Assembly (NCBI RefSeq): GCF_030689645.1
Contig: NZ_JAUYFU010000086.1
Coordinates: 1-64,000, forward strand
From: Humidesulfovibrio sp.
Lineage (GTDB): Bacteria > Desulfobacterota > Desulfovibrionia > Desulfovibrionales > Desulfovibrionaceae
Length of the DNA: 64,000 bases
Direction: 5' to 3'
Positions 50,109 to 60,614 of this stretch are shown piece after piece; positions within the stretch are counted from its first letter, which is position 1, and each line of letters begins with the position of its first letter. Made by a program: the position numbers and the translations under genes. Below the pieces are notes generated by a model. That model was not told the origin of the DNA and searched no databases. It saw only the letters and a list, made by a program, of their open reading frames with translations.

Positions 50109-52677
50109 GGCGTGGCTCTGCCGGAGTCTGGGCGCTGCTGACCAGGTATTCCCAGGCTTGCTGCGCGGGCAGTGGCTTGGAATACAGGTAGCCCTGGGCA
50201 AATTCGCAGTGCAGGCTGCGCAGCAGTTCGCTCTGGCCCACGCGCTCCACGCCCTCGGCGATGACCTGAAGTTGGAGGGAGTGGGCCAGGCTGATGATGG
50301 CCTTGACTATCTCCAGCCCTTCCGGGCCGAGTTCGATGCGCTTGATGAAGGACAGGTCGATCTTGAGGGTGTCGAGGGGGAATTGCTGCAGGCTGCTCAT
50401 GGACGAATAGCCCGTGCCGAAGTCGTCCAGGGACAGGGCGATGCCCAGGGCCTTGAGTCTGCGAAGCTTGTCCACCGCGCTGGCGGCGTTGTCCATAATG
50501 GCCGATTCCGTGATTTCGAGCTTCAGGGCGTTGGGCGGCAGGCCGGTTTCGGCCAGCACGGTTTTTACTGTCTCAACCAGGGTCGGGTCCGAGAACTGCC
50601 GGGGCGAAAGGTTGACGCTCATGACCAGATTGCGGGCTTGTGGCAAGTTCTCGCGCCATTCATGAAGGGTCTGGCTGGCCTCACGCAACACCATCATGCC
50701 GATGTCCACGATGAGGCCGGTGTCCTCTGCAACGGGGATGAACTCTGCGGGCGAGATCAGCCCCTTGAGCGGGTGGTTCCAGCGGATCAACGCCTCAAAG
50801 CCCTGCAAGGTTGCCTTGCCGTTCATCTGCACAATGGGCTGGTAGACAAGGAAAAATTCGCCACGACCAATGGCCCGGCGCAGGTCTGTCTCCAGAACAA
50901 GAAGTCTGCTGGCGCGGTCCAGCATGCCCTGGGTGAATGCCTTGAAGCGGTTTCGCCCTGCCTTTTTTGCCTGGTGCATGGCCACGTTGGCGTTGCGCAA
51001 GAGGTCTGCGGGTGTTTCCGCGCCCTGCATGCCCAGTGTTATGCCCAGGCTGGCGGTGAGCTGGATCTCGTGTCCGCCCAGCATGAAGGGCTGGCGGAGG
51101 GTCTGGCGGATGCGCTGCACGGCCTGGATGGTCTCGCGCGGGGAGGCAAGCTCCTCCAGGATGATGACGAACTCATCGCCGCCGAAACGCGACACTGTGT
51201 CAAAGGAGCGAATGCTGCTGCGCAGCATATCGGCCACGGCGATGAGCACCTGGTCGCCGAAGGCATGGCCCAGGCTGTCATTCAGCACCTTGAAGCGGTC
51301 CAGGTCGAGGAAGATGACGGAGAAACAGGATGGTTTGCGGCGACGGCTGCGCTCCATGGCCTGCTGGATGCGGTCCAGGCACAGGGTGCGGTTGGCGAGT
51401 CCTGTGAGAGGGTCGTGCAGGGCCAGGTGGCGCAGCTGGATCTCCATCTCTTTTCGGTCGGTGATGTCGCGCAGGGAAATGCGGCTGCCGAGGGATCCGC
51501 CGTTGCCTCCCATGACCTCGCGCTTCACCTCGTTTACCCAGCGCAGGGAGCCGTTCTTGTGGTGGATGCGGTAGTCCAGGGATTCGTCGTCGATGCTGAG
51601 GGCGTGGAACTGCCGCCAGGATGTCAGGTCGGCCTCATGGACCAGTTCTTCAAGGCCCAGCGGCCTGGACAGGAAATAGTCGCGCGGGTAGCCGGTGATG
51701 CGCTCGCACGAGGGACTTACGTAGAGCATCGCCCCCGTGGGGCTGATCCAGCACTCCATGCCGTGGGTGTACTCGGCCACGATGCGGTGGCGGTCCTCGC
51801 TCTCATGCAGGGCCAGTTCGGTCTGCACCTGGCGGGTTATGTCAACGGCGATGCCGCCCACCGCGAAGGGCTTGCCGTTTTCCATGAGCGGGAACTTTGT
51901 GGTTTGAAAATGGATGGTTTCGCCATGTCCATGGTGGGCCGTCTCCAGTGTCAGGAGTGGTTGTCCCTCCCTGAGAACATAACTGTCATTTTCGTTCAGC
52001 GAATTCGCCACCTTTTCTGGCCACAGCTCCCAGTCGGTCTTGCCAACGATCTCCGAGATGGGGCGGTTAAGGACTCGGGCGAAGGCGGGGTTGCAGAACA
52101 GGAAACGGCCCTGCGCATCCTTGGCGAAGGTTAGGGCGGGCGAATTGTCTATAAACATGGTGAAAAGTTGGCGGCTTTTGTTCAGTTCCGCTTCGATCAT
52201 CAGCCGCACGGTTACGTCGCGGGCGATGACCACGGCATAACCCTTGCCCGCAAAGGAGTGCAGGGTGACCGTGATTTCGATGGGCACGCTGCGGCCTGCA
52301 CCGCCGGAAAGGGCAGTGATGATGTGCCCGTTGCGGAACTGCACCTGCCCTGTGGCTACGCCTTCAGTTTCCAACGCCCCGGCGTAGCGCGCGGCGATCT
52401 CCTGCGGAAAGAAGCGCGAAATGCCCTCGCCCAGCACTTGGTCCCGTGAAAGGCCCAGCATCATGAGCGCGGTTTCGTTGACGTCGGCCACGGTCCAATC
52501 GTCGGTGAGAAACATGAAGATGGCGTCGTTGGCGTGGTCAACCACAGCGCGGAAACGCTCCAGCTCATCCAGTTTGCGGCGCAGCTCCGGGTAATAGCTC
52601 TTGGCCATGGAGCGCTCGCCCAGGCCGATGAGCCTGTCGCGCAGGGAGTGCCCGTTCTTCTGGTTCTCAGAGGGCAT
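50083..52677 (-). CDS. PAS-PAS-PAS-GGDEF-EAL cyclic-di-GMP signalling protein
   Basis: SRFGGDEFVIIL (GGDEF) and GFEALIRWNHPLKGLISPAEFIPVAEDTGLI (EAL-type); multiple PAS segments. Confidence 0.93.
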   Translation of the reverse strand: MPSENQKNGHSLRDRLIGLGERSMAKSYYPELRRKLDELERFRAVVDHANDAIFMFLTDDWTVADVNETALMMLGLSRDQVLGEGISRFFPQEIAARYAGALETEGVATGQVQFRNGHIITALSGGAGRSVPIEITVTLHSFAGKGYAVVIARDVTVRLMIEAELNKSRQLFTMFIDNSPALTFAKDAQGRFLFCNPAFARVLNRPISEIVGKTDWELWPEKVANSLNENDSYVLREGQPLLTLETAHHGHGETIHFQTTKFPLMENGKPFAVGGIAVDITRQVQTELALHESEDRHRIVAEYTHGMECWISPTGAMLYVSPSCERITGYPRDYFLSRPLGLEELVHEADLTSWRQFHALSIDDESLDYRIHHKNGSLRWVNEVKREVMGGNGGSLGSRISLRDITDRKEMEIQLRHLALHDPLTGLANRTLCLDRIQQAMERSRRRKPSCFSVIFLDLDRFKVLNDSLGHAFGDQVLIAVADMLRSSIRSFDTVSRFGGDEFVIILEELASPRETIQAVQRIRQTLRQPFMLGGHEIQLTASLGITLGMQGAETPADLLRNANVAMHQAKKAGRNRFKAFTQGMLDRASRLLVLETDLRRAIGRGEFFLVYQPIVQMNGKATLQGFEALIRWNHPLKGLISPAEFIPVAEDTGLIVDIGMMVLREASQTLHEWRENLPQARNLVMSVNLSPRQFSDPTLVETVKTVLAETGLPPNALKLEITESAIMDNAASAVDKLRRLKALGIALSLDDFGTGYSSMSSLQQFPLDTLKIDLSFIKRIELGPEGLEIVKAIISLAHSLQLQVIAEGVERVGQSELLRSLHCEFAQGYLYSKPLPAQQAWEYLVSSAQTPAEPRLKGELPAS

Positions 52678-53836
52678 TTTGGTACACGGCGCGTATGTCT
52701 CCCGCCGTGGGGGCCTTGGGGTTGGTAACCATGCAGGGGTCGTTCATGGCAAATGCCGTGAGCCCATCCAGGTGGGCCGGGGTGACGCCCAGGGAGGCCA
52801 GGCCTTCGGTGGTGCCGACGGCGGCCTTGAGGGCGCGCACCTGGGCCAGCACGGCCTGAAGTTTGTCGTCGTGGCTGGCCGAGGGTGATAGTCGCGCGCC
52901 CATGGCCTGGGCGATGTCTGCGTACCGGTCCGGCGCGGAGTCGAAGTTGTAGGCGATGACGTGGTCAAGCAGCATGGCGTTGCACTGGCCGTGGGGCAGG
53001 TCCATGAGTCCGCCCAGACTATGGGCCATGGCGTGCACAGCGCCCAGGATGGCGTTTGAGAACGCCAGGCCAGCGTACATGCTCCCGAGCATCATGCCCG
53101 CGCGGGCCTCGGCGTCTTCTGGCCGGGTGATCGCCCGCGGCAGGTGCCGCGCAATGCGCTTTACGGCCTCCAGGGCGAAGAGGTCGGTGGTGGGGCCGTG
53201 GGCGTTGGACACGTAGGCTTCTATGGCGTGTGTCAGCGCGTCCACGCCGGTATGGGCCGTAAGATTCGGCGGCATGCTCAGGGTCAGCAGGGGGTCGATG
53301 AGCGCAACATCCGGCACCATGGCCTTGCTGACGATGGCGATTTTAACCTTGCGCGTGGTGTCGTTGATGATGGCGAATTGAGATACATCGGCGGAGCTGC
53401 CCGCCGTTGTGGGGACGCAGATGAGGGGGGGGCCGGGGTTTGCCACATTGTCAACACCCTCAAACTCCAGCACATTACAATCGTTGGACACCACGATGCC
53501 GATGCCCTTGGCGCAGTCCATGGGGCTGCCGCCGCCCACGGCCACGATGGAGTCGCAGGCCTTGGCCCGGAACATCTCCGCTCCGTGCATGACCTCGAAG
53601 TCGCGCGGGTTGGCGTGCACGTCCGAGAACAGCTCCAATTTGACGCCCGCAGTGTGGATGCTGTCCAAGACGCCGGGAAACCAGGGCAGTTCTAGGATGC
53701 CTGGGTCTGTGACGAGCAGCACCCTGCGCGCGCCAAGGTTTTGCACGTACCTGCCCGCAAGGGAGGCGGCGCCAGCGCCAAATACTGATTCCGGAGCAAG
53801 AAACTTGCGCAGTTCAAGCAGTGACGCTGTATGCAT
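52667..53836 (-). CDS. iron-containing alcohol dehydrogenase
   Basis: VGGGSPMDCAKGIGIVVSN, TAHTGVDALTHAIEAYVS, GAVHAMAHSLGGLMDLPHGQCNAMLL. Confidence 0.93.
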   Translation of the reverse strand: MHTASLLELRKFLAPESVFGAGAASLAGRYVQNLGARRVLLVTDPGILELPWFPGVLDSIHTAGVKLELFSDVHANPRDFEVMHGAEMFRAKACDSIVAVGGGSPMDCAKGIGIVVSNDCNVLEFEGVDNVANPGPPLICVPTTAGSSADVSQFAIINDTTRKVKIAIVSKAMVPDVALIDPLLTLSMPPNLTAHTGVDALTHAIEAYVSNAHGPTTDLFALEAVKRIARHLPRAITRPEDAEARAGMMLGSMYAGLAFSNAILGAVHAMAHSLGGLMDLPHGQCNAMLLDHVIAYNFDSAPDRYADIAQAMGARLSPSASHDDKLQAVLAQVRALKAAVGTTEGLASLGVTPAHLDGLTAFAMNDPCMVTNPKAPTAGDIRAVYQNAL

Positions 53837-53946
53837 GGCGCTCCTCCGTCCGGAAGTTCTGTACGTATCATGTGCTGAGTTTACATCACCTTCTACTCCA
53901 GCATTATGACGAATGGAAGAGGGTTTGGATAATTCTCGCAAAGTGA

Positions 53947-54762
53947 TTAGTAGCGCCAGGTTTGACCAGCGCAGAGATTATGCACGCAGCGCCCAGGCAG
54001 AAGGCTTCGAAGCGCTTCAACGCGGTCTGGGCCAGTGCAATGCCCAGCTATGAGGTTATTGACTGCGTATTGCGTAAGAGCCTGGGCGGTTTCCGCCACT
54101 GCCTCCGGTGCGGCCTTGTACAGGTGCAATCCGCCCAGCACCGCGTGGAACGACCGGCTACCCAGGCGCTCTGCCGCGCAGGCCAGGGAGTTGGCCAGCC
54201 CGCTGTGGCAGCAGCCAAGAATCACCACAGGGCCTTTGTCCGTTTCCAGTACAAGGAAGGAATCATCAGGCACTGTGTCGGGCTGGCTGCCGGCAGGGTC
54301 GAGGGAGAAGCCCTGCACGGCCTGGAAGCGACCGGGCTCGCGTGGGATGTCCGTGATGAGCGTCAGGCCGGGCGCAAGTTGTGTAACTGGCCCTGCGGGG
54401 ACGAAGGCAGGCAAGGGTGCGGGCGGGCCGATATGCCGGGCTTTGCCTTTTTCCTTGGCATACCGCGCGCTGGCGCAGGCGGGGTGGGCGTGGACGGCGC
54501 CGGTGAAGCCTGCGGACATGAGTGCTTCGAGCCCGCCAGTGTGGTCGAAGTGCCCGTGGCTCAAAGCCAAGCCGCGCGCCGAGGTCGCATCGACGCCCAG
54601 GGCGGCGGCGTTCTGCAGGAACAAGGCGGTCTGGCCGGTGTCCCAGAGCCACAGGCCGTCGCTATCGCCCAGATCAATGGCGAGAGAAAGACCCCACTCG
54701 CAGCCGCAAGCGGGGTCTGATGTTTCGTTGTCGCACAGGACGACGACGCGCCGGGCGGGCAT
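53947..54762 (-). CDS. MBL-fold metallo-hydrolase (COG1237-like)
   Basis: LALSHGHFDHTGGLEALMSAG; VILGCCHSGLANSL. Confidence 0.85.
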   Translation of the reverse strand: MPARRVVVLCDNETSDPACGCEWGLSLAIDLGDSDGLWLWDTGQTALFLQNAAALGVDATSARGLALSHGHFDHTGGLEALMSAGFTGAVHAHPACASARYAKEKGKARHIGPPAPLPAFVPAGPVTQLAPGLTLITDIPREPGRFQAVQGFSLDPAGSQPDTVPDDSFLVLETDKGPVVILGCCHSGLANSLACAAERLGSRSFHAVLGGLHLYKAAPEAVAETAQALTQYAVNNLIAGHCTGPDRVEALRSLLPGRCVHNLCAGQTWRY

Positions 54763-54767
54763 TGGTT

Positions 54768-56402
54768 CTATTTGGCCGCCGGGGCGTCGTGCTTGCCGCC
54801 GGGCTTGGGCCACTTCTGCGGGTCGTCCTTGAAGAGCTTGTAGTTGATGGAATCAACCAGAGCCTGCCAACTGGCCTCGATGATGTTGTGCGAGACGCCA
54901 ACGGTGGTCCAGCGGTCCAGCTTGTCGCCGGACTCGATGAGCACGCGTACGTAGGAGGCCGTGCCGCCGCCGTTCTTGTCCACCAGGGACATGACGCGCA
55001 CCTTGAAGTCAAGGAGGCGCATCTGCGCCAGGTTGGGGTAGGAGGGCTCCAGGGCGCGGCGCAGGGCCATGTCCAGCGCGTTCACCGGGCCTCGGCCCGT
55101 GGCCGCCGTGTGGGCCACCTCGCCGCGCACCTGCAACATCACCGTGGCCTCGGAGAACGGCTCCGCGTCCACGCTCATGGCGTCCAGCACGCGGAAGTTC
55201 ACCAGCTGGAAGTAGCGTTTGCTCCAGCCCATCATGCGGAAGAACAGGATCTCGTAGCTGGCCTCGGCCACGGAATAGTCGTAGCCCGTGGATTCCCGGC
55301 GCTTGAGTTCGGCCAGGAGGTCCAGCACCGCTGGATCGTCCTTGTCCAGGTCGTAGCCGTACTGCCGGGCCTTGAACAGGATGTTGCTGCGGCCCGCAAG
55401 GTCGGAAAGCAGCACGCGGCTCGCATTGCCTACATGGGCCGGGTCGATGTGCTCGTAGGTTTGCGGGTTCTTCACAACTGCGCTCACGTGGATGCCGCCC
55501 TTGTGGGCGAAGGCCGAGCCGCCCACGTAGGGCTGGCGCGGGAAAGGCCGCTGGTTGGCGGTCTCCGCCACGTAGTTGGCCACCCGGGCGAGCTTCTTCA
55601 TGTTCTCCGGCCCGATGGTGCGCACGCCGAGCTTCAGCTCCAGGTTGGGGATGATGGAGCAGAGGTTGGCGTTGCCGCAGCGTTCGCCATAGCCGTTCAT
55701 GGTGCCCTGCACCTGCACCGCGCCCAGGCGCACCGCCTCAATGCTGTTGGCCACGGCCAGTTCTGCGTCGTTGTGGGTGTGGATGCCCAGGGCCGCGCCG
55801 GGAAGCGCCGCTTGGACCTTCTGGATGATCTCCGAGACCTCCATGGGCATTGTTCCGCCGTTGGTGTCGCAGAGCACCAGCACGTCGGTCCCGGCCTCGC
55901 GCGCGGCTTTGAGGCAGGCGATGGCATACTCAGGGTTGGCCTTGAAACCGTCGAAGAAGTGCTCCGCGTCGAAGAACAGCTCCTTCAGGCTTGGCCGCAA
56001 AAAGGCCAGGCTGCCGGAGATGAGCTCCAGGTTGCGCGGCAGGCTCACGCGCAGGGCGTGGGTCACGTGGAAGTCCCAGGTCTTGCCGAAGATGGCGGCA
56101 GCCGTGACCTGGGCCTCGATGATGGCCTTGAGGTTCGGATCGCTCTCGGGCGATGTCTTGGCGCTGTGGGTGCTGCCAAAGGCCGAGATTACGGCGTTCT
56201 TCATTTCGTAATTCGTGATTTCCTTGAAGAACTGCCTGTCCGTCGGGTTTGATCCGGGCCAGCCGCCCTCAATGTAGTGCACGCCTAGCTCGTCCAGTTT
56301 GTGCGCAATGCGGATCTTGTCCTCGGTGGTGAGGTGTAGTTCTTCCGCCTGTGTGCCGTCCCGGAGAGTGGTGTCGTAGATGCTGGCCTGGCGCATGGTC
56401 AT
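54768..56402 (-). CDS. cimA: citramalate synthase
   Basis: IYDTTLRDGTQAEELHLTTEDKIRIAHKLDELGVHYIEGGWPGSNPTD; GIHTHNDAELAVANSIEAVRLGAVQVQGTMNGYGERCGN. Confidence 0.93.
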   Translation of the reverse strand: MTMRQASIYDTTLRDGTQAEELHLTTEDKIRIAHKLDELGVHYIEGGWPGSNPTDRQFFKEITNYEMKNAVISAFGSTHSAKTSPESDPNLKAIIEAQVTAAAIFGKTWDFHVTHALRVSLPRNLELISGSLAFLRPSLKELFFDAEHFFDGFKANPEYAIACLKAAREAGTDVLVLCDTNGGTMPMEVSEIIQKVQAALPGAALGIHTHNDAELAVANSIEAVRLGAVQVQGTMNGYGERCGNANLCSIIPNLELKLGVRTIGPENMKKLARVANYVAETANQRPFPRQPYVGGSAFAHKGGIHVSAVVKNPQTYEHIDPAHVGNASRVLLSDLAGRSNILFKARQYGYDLDKDDPAVLDLLAELKRRESTGYDYSVAEASYEILFFRMMGWSKRYFQLVNFRVLDAMSVDAEPFSEATVMLQVRGEVAHTAATGRGPVNALDMALRRALEPSYPNLAQMRLLDFKVRVMSLVDKNGGGTASYVRVLIESGDKLDRWTTVGVSHNIIEASWQALVDSINYKLFKDDPQKWPKPGGKHDAPAAK

Positions 56403-56417
56403 CCTTGTGCTATGGAG

Positions 56418-57629
56418 TTAGCCGACAAAAACCTGGTGCAGGGTTCGCACCGCGAGTTCCGTGTATTTGTCCTCGATGAGGCAGGAGAGCTTGATTTCTG
56501 AGGTGCTGATCATCAGAATGTTGATGTTCTCGTCGCGCATGGCGCGGAAGGCCTGGGCCGCAACGCCGGAATGGTTGCGCATGCCCACGCCGATGACCGA
56601 GACCTTGGCCACGTTCTTGTCGGACAAAAGGGCCTTGTAGCCGATCTCGCCCTTGAGGCCCTCAAGGAGCTTCAGGGTGGCATCCAGGTCGGCGCGGGTG
56701 ACGGTGAAGGTGATGTCCGTGCGGCCCTCGCGGCTGGGGTTCTGCACGATCATGTCCACCAGGATCTTCTTCTCCGCGATGGGCGTGAAGATGGAGGCGC
56801 AGACGCCGGGTTCGTCGATGACGCCCACCAGCGTGACCTGGGCCTGGTCCTTGTCGTAGGCGACTCCCGAAACCTGCACTGCTTCCATTATCTTATCCTC
56901 CTGGGTGACGATGGTGCCGGGCTCGTCGCTGAAGGTCGAGCGCACATGCACCGCAACGTTGTATTTCTTGGCGAATTCCACAGAGCGGATCTGGAGCACT
57001 TTCGCGCCCATGCTGGCCATCTCGAGCATCTCTTCGTAGGAGATGCGCTCGAGCTTCTTCGCGTCCGCGCAAATATTGGGGTCGGTGGTGAACACGCCGG
57101 GCACGTCGGTGTAGATCTCGCACATCTCGGCCTTGAGCGCCGCAGCAACGGCTACAGCCGAGGTGTCGGACCCGCCGCGGCCCAGGGTGGTGATGCGTCC
57201 GTGGGCGTCCACGCCTTGGAAACCCGCCACCACGAGAACGTCGTAGTCCTCCAGCATCCCAACCAGCTTCTGGTCGTCTATGCTCTCGATTCTGGCGCGT
57301 CCGTAGGAGTCGTCGCTGATGATGGGGATCTGGAAGCCGAGCACGGAGCGGCAGTTGATGCCCTCGTCCTTGGCCATCATGGCGAACAGCGCCACGGAAA
57401 TCTGCTCTCCAGTGGAGACGAGGCTGTCCATCTCCGCCGGGTCCGGGGTTTGGGACCACTGCTTCGACAGGGCGATGAGACGGTTGGTCTCTCCCGCCAT
57501 GGCCGAAAGCACCACGATGACTTTGTCGCCGTTGGCCAGCGGGCGGCGAACATTGTTCAGCACCTGCTTCATGCACTCCAGATTGCGTACGGAGGTGCCG
57601 CCGAATTTCTGCACCACGATGTTCTTCAT
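56418..57629 (-). CDS. lysC: aspartate kinase
   Basis: IVVQKFGGTSVRNLECMKQV; TTLGRGGSDTSAVAVAAAL; ACT domains. Confidence 0.96.
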   Translation of the reverse strand: MKNIVVQKFGGTSVRNLECMKQVLNNVRRPLANGDKVIVVLSAMAGETNRLIALSKQWSQTPDPAEMDSLVSTGEQISVALFAMMAKDEGINCRSVLGFQIPIISDDSYGRARIESIDDQKLVGMLEDYDVLVVAGFQGVDAHGRITTLGRGGSDTSAVAVAAALKAEMCEIYTDVPGVFTTDPNICADAKKLERISYEEMLEMASMGAKVLQIRSVEFAKKYNVAVHVRSTFSDEPGTIVTQEDKIMEAVQVSGVAYDKDQAQVTLVGVIDEPGVCASIFTPIAEKKILVDMIVQNPSREGRTDITFTVTRADLDATLKLLEGLKGEIGYKALLSDKNVAKVSVIGVGMRNHSGVAAQAFRAMRDENINILMISTSEIKLSCLIEDKYTELAVRTLHQVFVG

Positions 57630-58132
57630 CTTGAGAAATCCTTCTGCCATTGGTTAAGCGTGGGAGCCAGGGCCTCAAGCAGGCCGTCGGCCGCCTTTCC
57701 CCATGCCCTGATTTCGAGCGCCCGTCCAGAGGCAACCGGCGACCAAAGAAGGTGCAAGGCCTCTTCGGGCCAATCCCGGCGGGGCAGGTTCTCTATCCAT
57801 TCGGCCACCACCAGAACATCCTTCGCATCCAGGGCGTCCAGGAATTCTTCGGGCGCGGCCCCGATGACGCGATACAAGTCGAAGTGGGCGACCTGCGGCC
57901 TGGTGGGGTACATGTTCACGATGTTGAAGCTGGGGCTAGAGACCTCGGCCTCGTGCGCGCCGGGCAGGGCGGCCACCAGCCCCCGCACCAGGGTGGTCTT
58001 TCCGGCGCCCAGCGGTCCAGAGAGCAGCAGCGGCAAAGGCCCGCCAACTGCGCTCCTGGCGCGGGTCAAGGCCTGGCCAAGCGCAGCGCCAAGGGCCAGC
58101 GTGCTCTCTGCGTCGTTAAGATGAAGCTGCAC
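57626..58132 (-). CDS. tsaE: tRNA t6A biosynthesis ATPase TsaE
   Basis: LLLSGPLGAGKTTLVRGLVAALPG; SPSFNIVNMYPTRPQVAHFDLYR. Confidence 0.92.
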   Translation of the reverse strand: MQLHLNDAESTLALGAALGQALTRARSAVGGPLPLLLSGPLGAGKTTLVRGLVAALPGAHEAEVSSPSFNIVNMYPTRPQVAHFDLYRVIGAAPEEFLDALDAKDVLVVAEWIENLPRRDWPEEALHLLWSPVASGRALEIRAWGKAADGLLEALAPTLNQWQKDFSR

Positions 58133-58140
58133 GGGTTGGC

Positions 58141-58599
58141 CTACTTGTGGTGCTCCAGAAGGGTGCGCAGGATGTCTTCCTTGCCTACCACGCCAACCAG
58201 CTTGCCTCCGTCCATCACGGGCAGGGTGTAGAGCTTCTCGTTCACCATGACCGTGGCGATCTCGTCGATGGCCGTCTGCGGAGTGACGAACTTCGGGTGC
58301 GGTGTCATGGCCTGGGAGACAGTGCTGGCTGCTATCTTCTGGATTTCGCGCTCGAAGTCCTCGCGGCTTGAGAGGGCGATGAACCCGTCAAGCATGGAGA
58401 ACAACGAGGGCATTGTGACCTGCTTCTGCTGGGCCACGAGGTCGCTCTGGCAGAGCACGCCCACCAGCTTGCCGCTGGCGTCCAGCACGGGCGCGCCGTT
58501 GATCTTGCGGTCGATGAGCAGGGCCACGGCGGTGCGGATGTCGGTGTCGGGCGAAAGGGTCACGGGTTCCGGGGTCATTATGTCGATGGCCTTCAGCAT
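58141..58599 (-). CDS. CBS-domain pair protein
   Basis: IMTPEPVTLSPDTDIRTAVALLIDRKINGAPVLDASGKLVGVLCQSDL and second CBS repeat. Confidence 0.9.
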   Translation of the reverse strand: MLKAIDIMTPEPVTLSPDTDIRTAVALLIDRKINGAPVLDASGKLVGVLCQSDLVAQQKQVTMPSLFSMLDGFIALSSREDFEREIQKIAASTVSQAMTPHPKFVTPQTAIDEIATVMVNEKLYTLPVMDGGKLVGVVGKEDILRTLLEHHK

Positions 58600-60185
58600 T
58601 GTGTACGCTCCTTCAAAACGAGTGGGAGGGTGTGGGCGATTTCAGTCGGAAGGTTGCCACGTCCGGGAAAGTCGCGGGCCAGGATCGCGCCGCATAGGGC
58701 ATGCCAATAGACGCCAAGGCAGGCGGCCATAAGGGGCGGAATGCCGCGCGCCAGGCAGGCGGCCATGACGCCCGCGAGCACGTCGCCCGAGCCGCCCACG
58801 GCCAGATTCGGCGCGGCGATGGGGCAGAGGTGCAGCAGGCCGTTCTGGCCCACAAGGGTTCCTGCGCCTTTGAGGGTAAGCACCTGCGGGTGCGCCTGGG
58901 TGAAGCGCCGCGCCGCTCCCGGCCGGTCGGCCTGGAGTTCGCCCATGCCCATGCCCAGGATGCGCGCCATTTCACCGGGATGCGGGGTGAGCACCGCATC
59001 CTTCGGCAGGTCGGCCATGAGTTTAGGCGACTGGGCCAGATGGAACAGGGCGTCGGCGTCGAAGATGCACGGAGGAGCCCAGGCCTTGCCCATGTCCACG
59101 CTGAAGTGCTGGGTGAAAGCCTGGGCGAAGCTGGCCAGAAAGGCTGCTGCGCCGACATCGCGCCCAAGGCCCGGCCCCAGGACGATGGCGTCGAAGCGGC
59201 TCAGGTGCGGCAGAAGCTCCGCCAGGCACTCGGGAGACCACTGCGCCGAGTCGGAGGGGCCAAGGGGCAAGGCCATGAGATCCGCCATGCCTGCCTTGAT
59301 TTCTGAAAGCACGCCACGCGGGCAGGCCAGGGTGACCAGCCCGGCTCCGGCGCGCAAGGCGCCAAGACCGCAGAGCTGCGCCGCGCCGGTGAGGCCTTCG
59401 CTGCCGCCGATGACGAGCACATGCCCGGCCTTGCCCTTGTGAAGATCAAGGACAGGAGCTTTCAGAAGGTCCAGAATATCGTCGCCTATGGCTTGCTGGC
59501 CAGCGGGCGCGGCCAGGGTGACGGCGCGCGGGATGCCGATGTGCCGGGGCGTGAGAATGCCGACATAAGGCGCGGCGTGGGGCAGGGCGGTGCCGATCTT
59601 GCCAGCATGAAAAGCCACGGTGGTGTCCGCGTGCACGGCCACTGGCTTGGGCAGCCCTGTTGTGCCGCACAGGCCGGAAGGGATGTCCAGGGCCAGCACA
59701 AAAGATTCCGCGCCAAGGGCGTTCATGGCTGTGACCAGCTGCGCGCCTTCTGGGGAAAGCGCCCCGTTGAATCCGGTGCCCAGGAAGCCGTCTACCAGGA
59801 TGTCCGGGCGGTCCAGCGCGCCCAGGATCTGTCCGGCGCGCTCCAGGGGCAGGTGCCGGAACTCCACGCCCGCGCGACGGGCAAGGTCCAGGTGATACTT
59901 GGCCTCGGCGCGGTAGGCGCTTCTCGGCTTGGTATGCAGAACGAGGGGGATGGCCCCTTCGTCCAGCAGCCTGCGGGCCAGCACAAAGGCGTCTCCGCCA
60001 TTGTTGCCTCCCCCGGCGATGAGCACGGCGCTGGCTCCGGCGAGGGGGCCGAAATCCTGCTCAAGCACGGTCAGGGCCTCGGCCCCGGCGTTTTCCATGA
60101 GCAGTTCGGCCTTCAGGCCGTAGTCCTTGATGGCTGCCTGATCCCAGGCGGCCATTTCGGCAGGGGTTGGCAAGGGTTGAAACAT
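58593..60185 (-). CDS. nnr: bifunctional NAD(P)H-hydrate epimerase/dehydratase
   Basis: GGGNNGGDAFVLARRLLDEG; LTPHPGEMARILGM; NLAVGGSGDVLAGVMAACLARG. Confidence 0.93.
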   Translation of the reverse strand: MFQPLPTPAEMAAWDQAAIKDYGLKAELLMENAGAEALTVLEQDFGPLAGASAVLIAGGGNNGGDAFVLARRLLDEGAIPLVLHTKPRSAYRAEAKYHLDLARRAGVEFRHLPLERAGQILGALDRPDILVDGFLGTGFNGALSPEGAQLVTAMNALGAESFVLALDIPSGLCGTTGLPKPVAVHADTTVAFHAGKIGTALPHAAPYVGILTPRHIGIPRAVTLAAPAGQQAIGDDILDLLKAPVLDLHKGKAGHVLVIGGSEGLTGAAQLCGLGALRAGAGLVTLACPRGVLSEIKAGMADLMALPLGPSDSAQWSPECLAELLPHLSRFDAIVLGPGLGRDVGAAAFLASFAQAFTQHFSVDMGKAWAPPCIFDADALFHLAQSPKLMADLPKDAVLTPHPGEMARILGMGMGELQADRPGAARRFTQAHPQVLTLKGAGTLVGQNGLLHLCPIAAPNLAVGGSGDVLAGVMAACLARGIPPLMAACLGVYWHALCGAILARDFPGRGNLPTEIAHTLPLVLKERTQC

Positions 60186-60220
60186 GTATCCTCCTGGGAA
60201 ACGGTGCGGAACAGCGGACC

Positions 60221-60604
60221 TTACAGGGGAGCGCCCTCCAGAATGACGACTGCGGCGGCAACGTCGCGACCATGGGTCAGGGAAAGGTGCAGCCGCTCGG
60301 CCCCCATGGCGTTTGCCAGCTCTTGCGCCCTGCCAGAGAGCAGCAGGGTGGGCGCGCCCGAAGGCAGGGAGCGCACCTCGATGCTCTTCATGGTGACGCC
60401 GTTGGCGAATCCGGTGCCCAGGGCCTTGGCGCAGGCCTCCTTGGCGGCGAAGCGCGCGGCGACAAAGGGAGCCGGATCGTTTTCGGGCATGGCGGCGGTT
60501 TCCCCTGGGGTGAGCACGCGGGACGTGAAGCGCGCGCCGAAGCGCGACAAGCTGTCGCGAATGCGGCTGATTTCAGCCACGTCAAGTCCCACGCCCAGGA
60601 TCAT
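60221..60604 (-). CDS. acpS: holo-[acyl-carrier-protein] synthase
   Basis: MILGVGLDVAEISRIRDSLSRFGARF; RFAAKEACAKALGTG; LSLTHGRDVAAAVVIL. Confidence 0.93.
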   Translation of the reverse strand: MILGVGLDVAEISRIRDSLSRFGARFTSRVLTPGETAAMPENDPAPFVAARFAAKEACAKALGTGFANGVTMKSIEVRSLPSGAPTLLLSGRAQELANAMGAERLHLSLTHGRDVAAAVVILEGAPL

Positions 60605-60614
60605 AGGCCGCTCC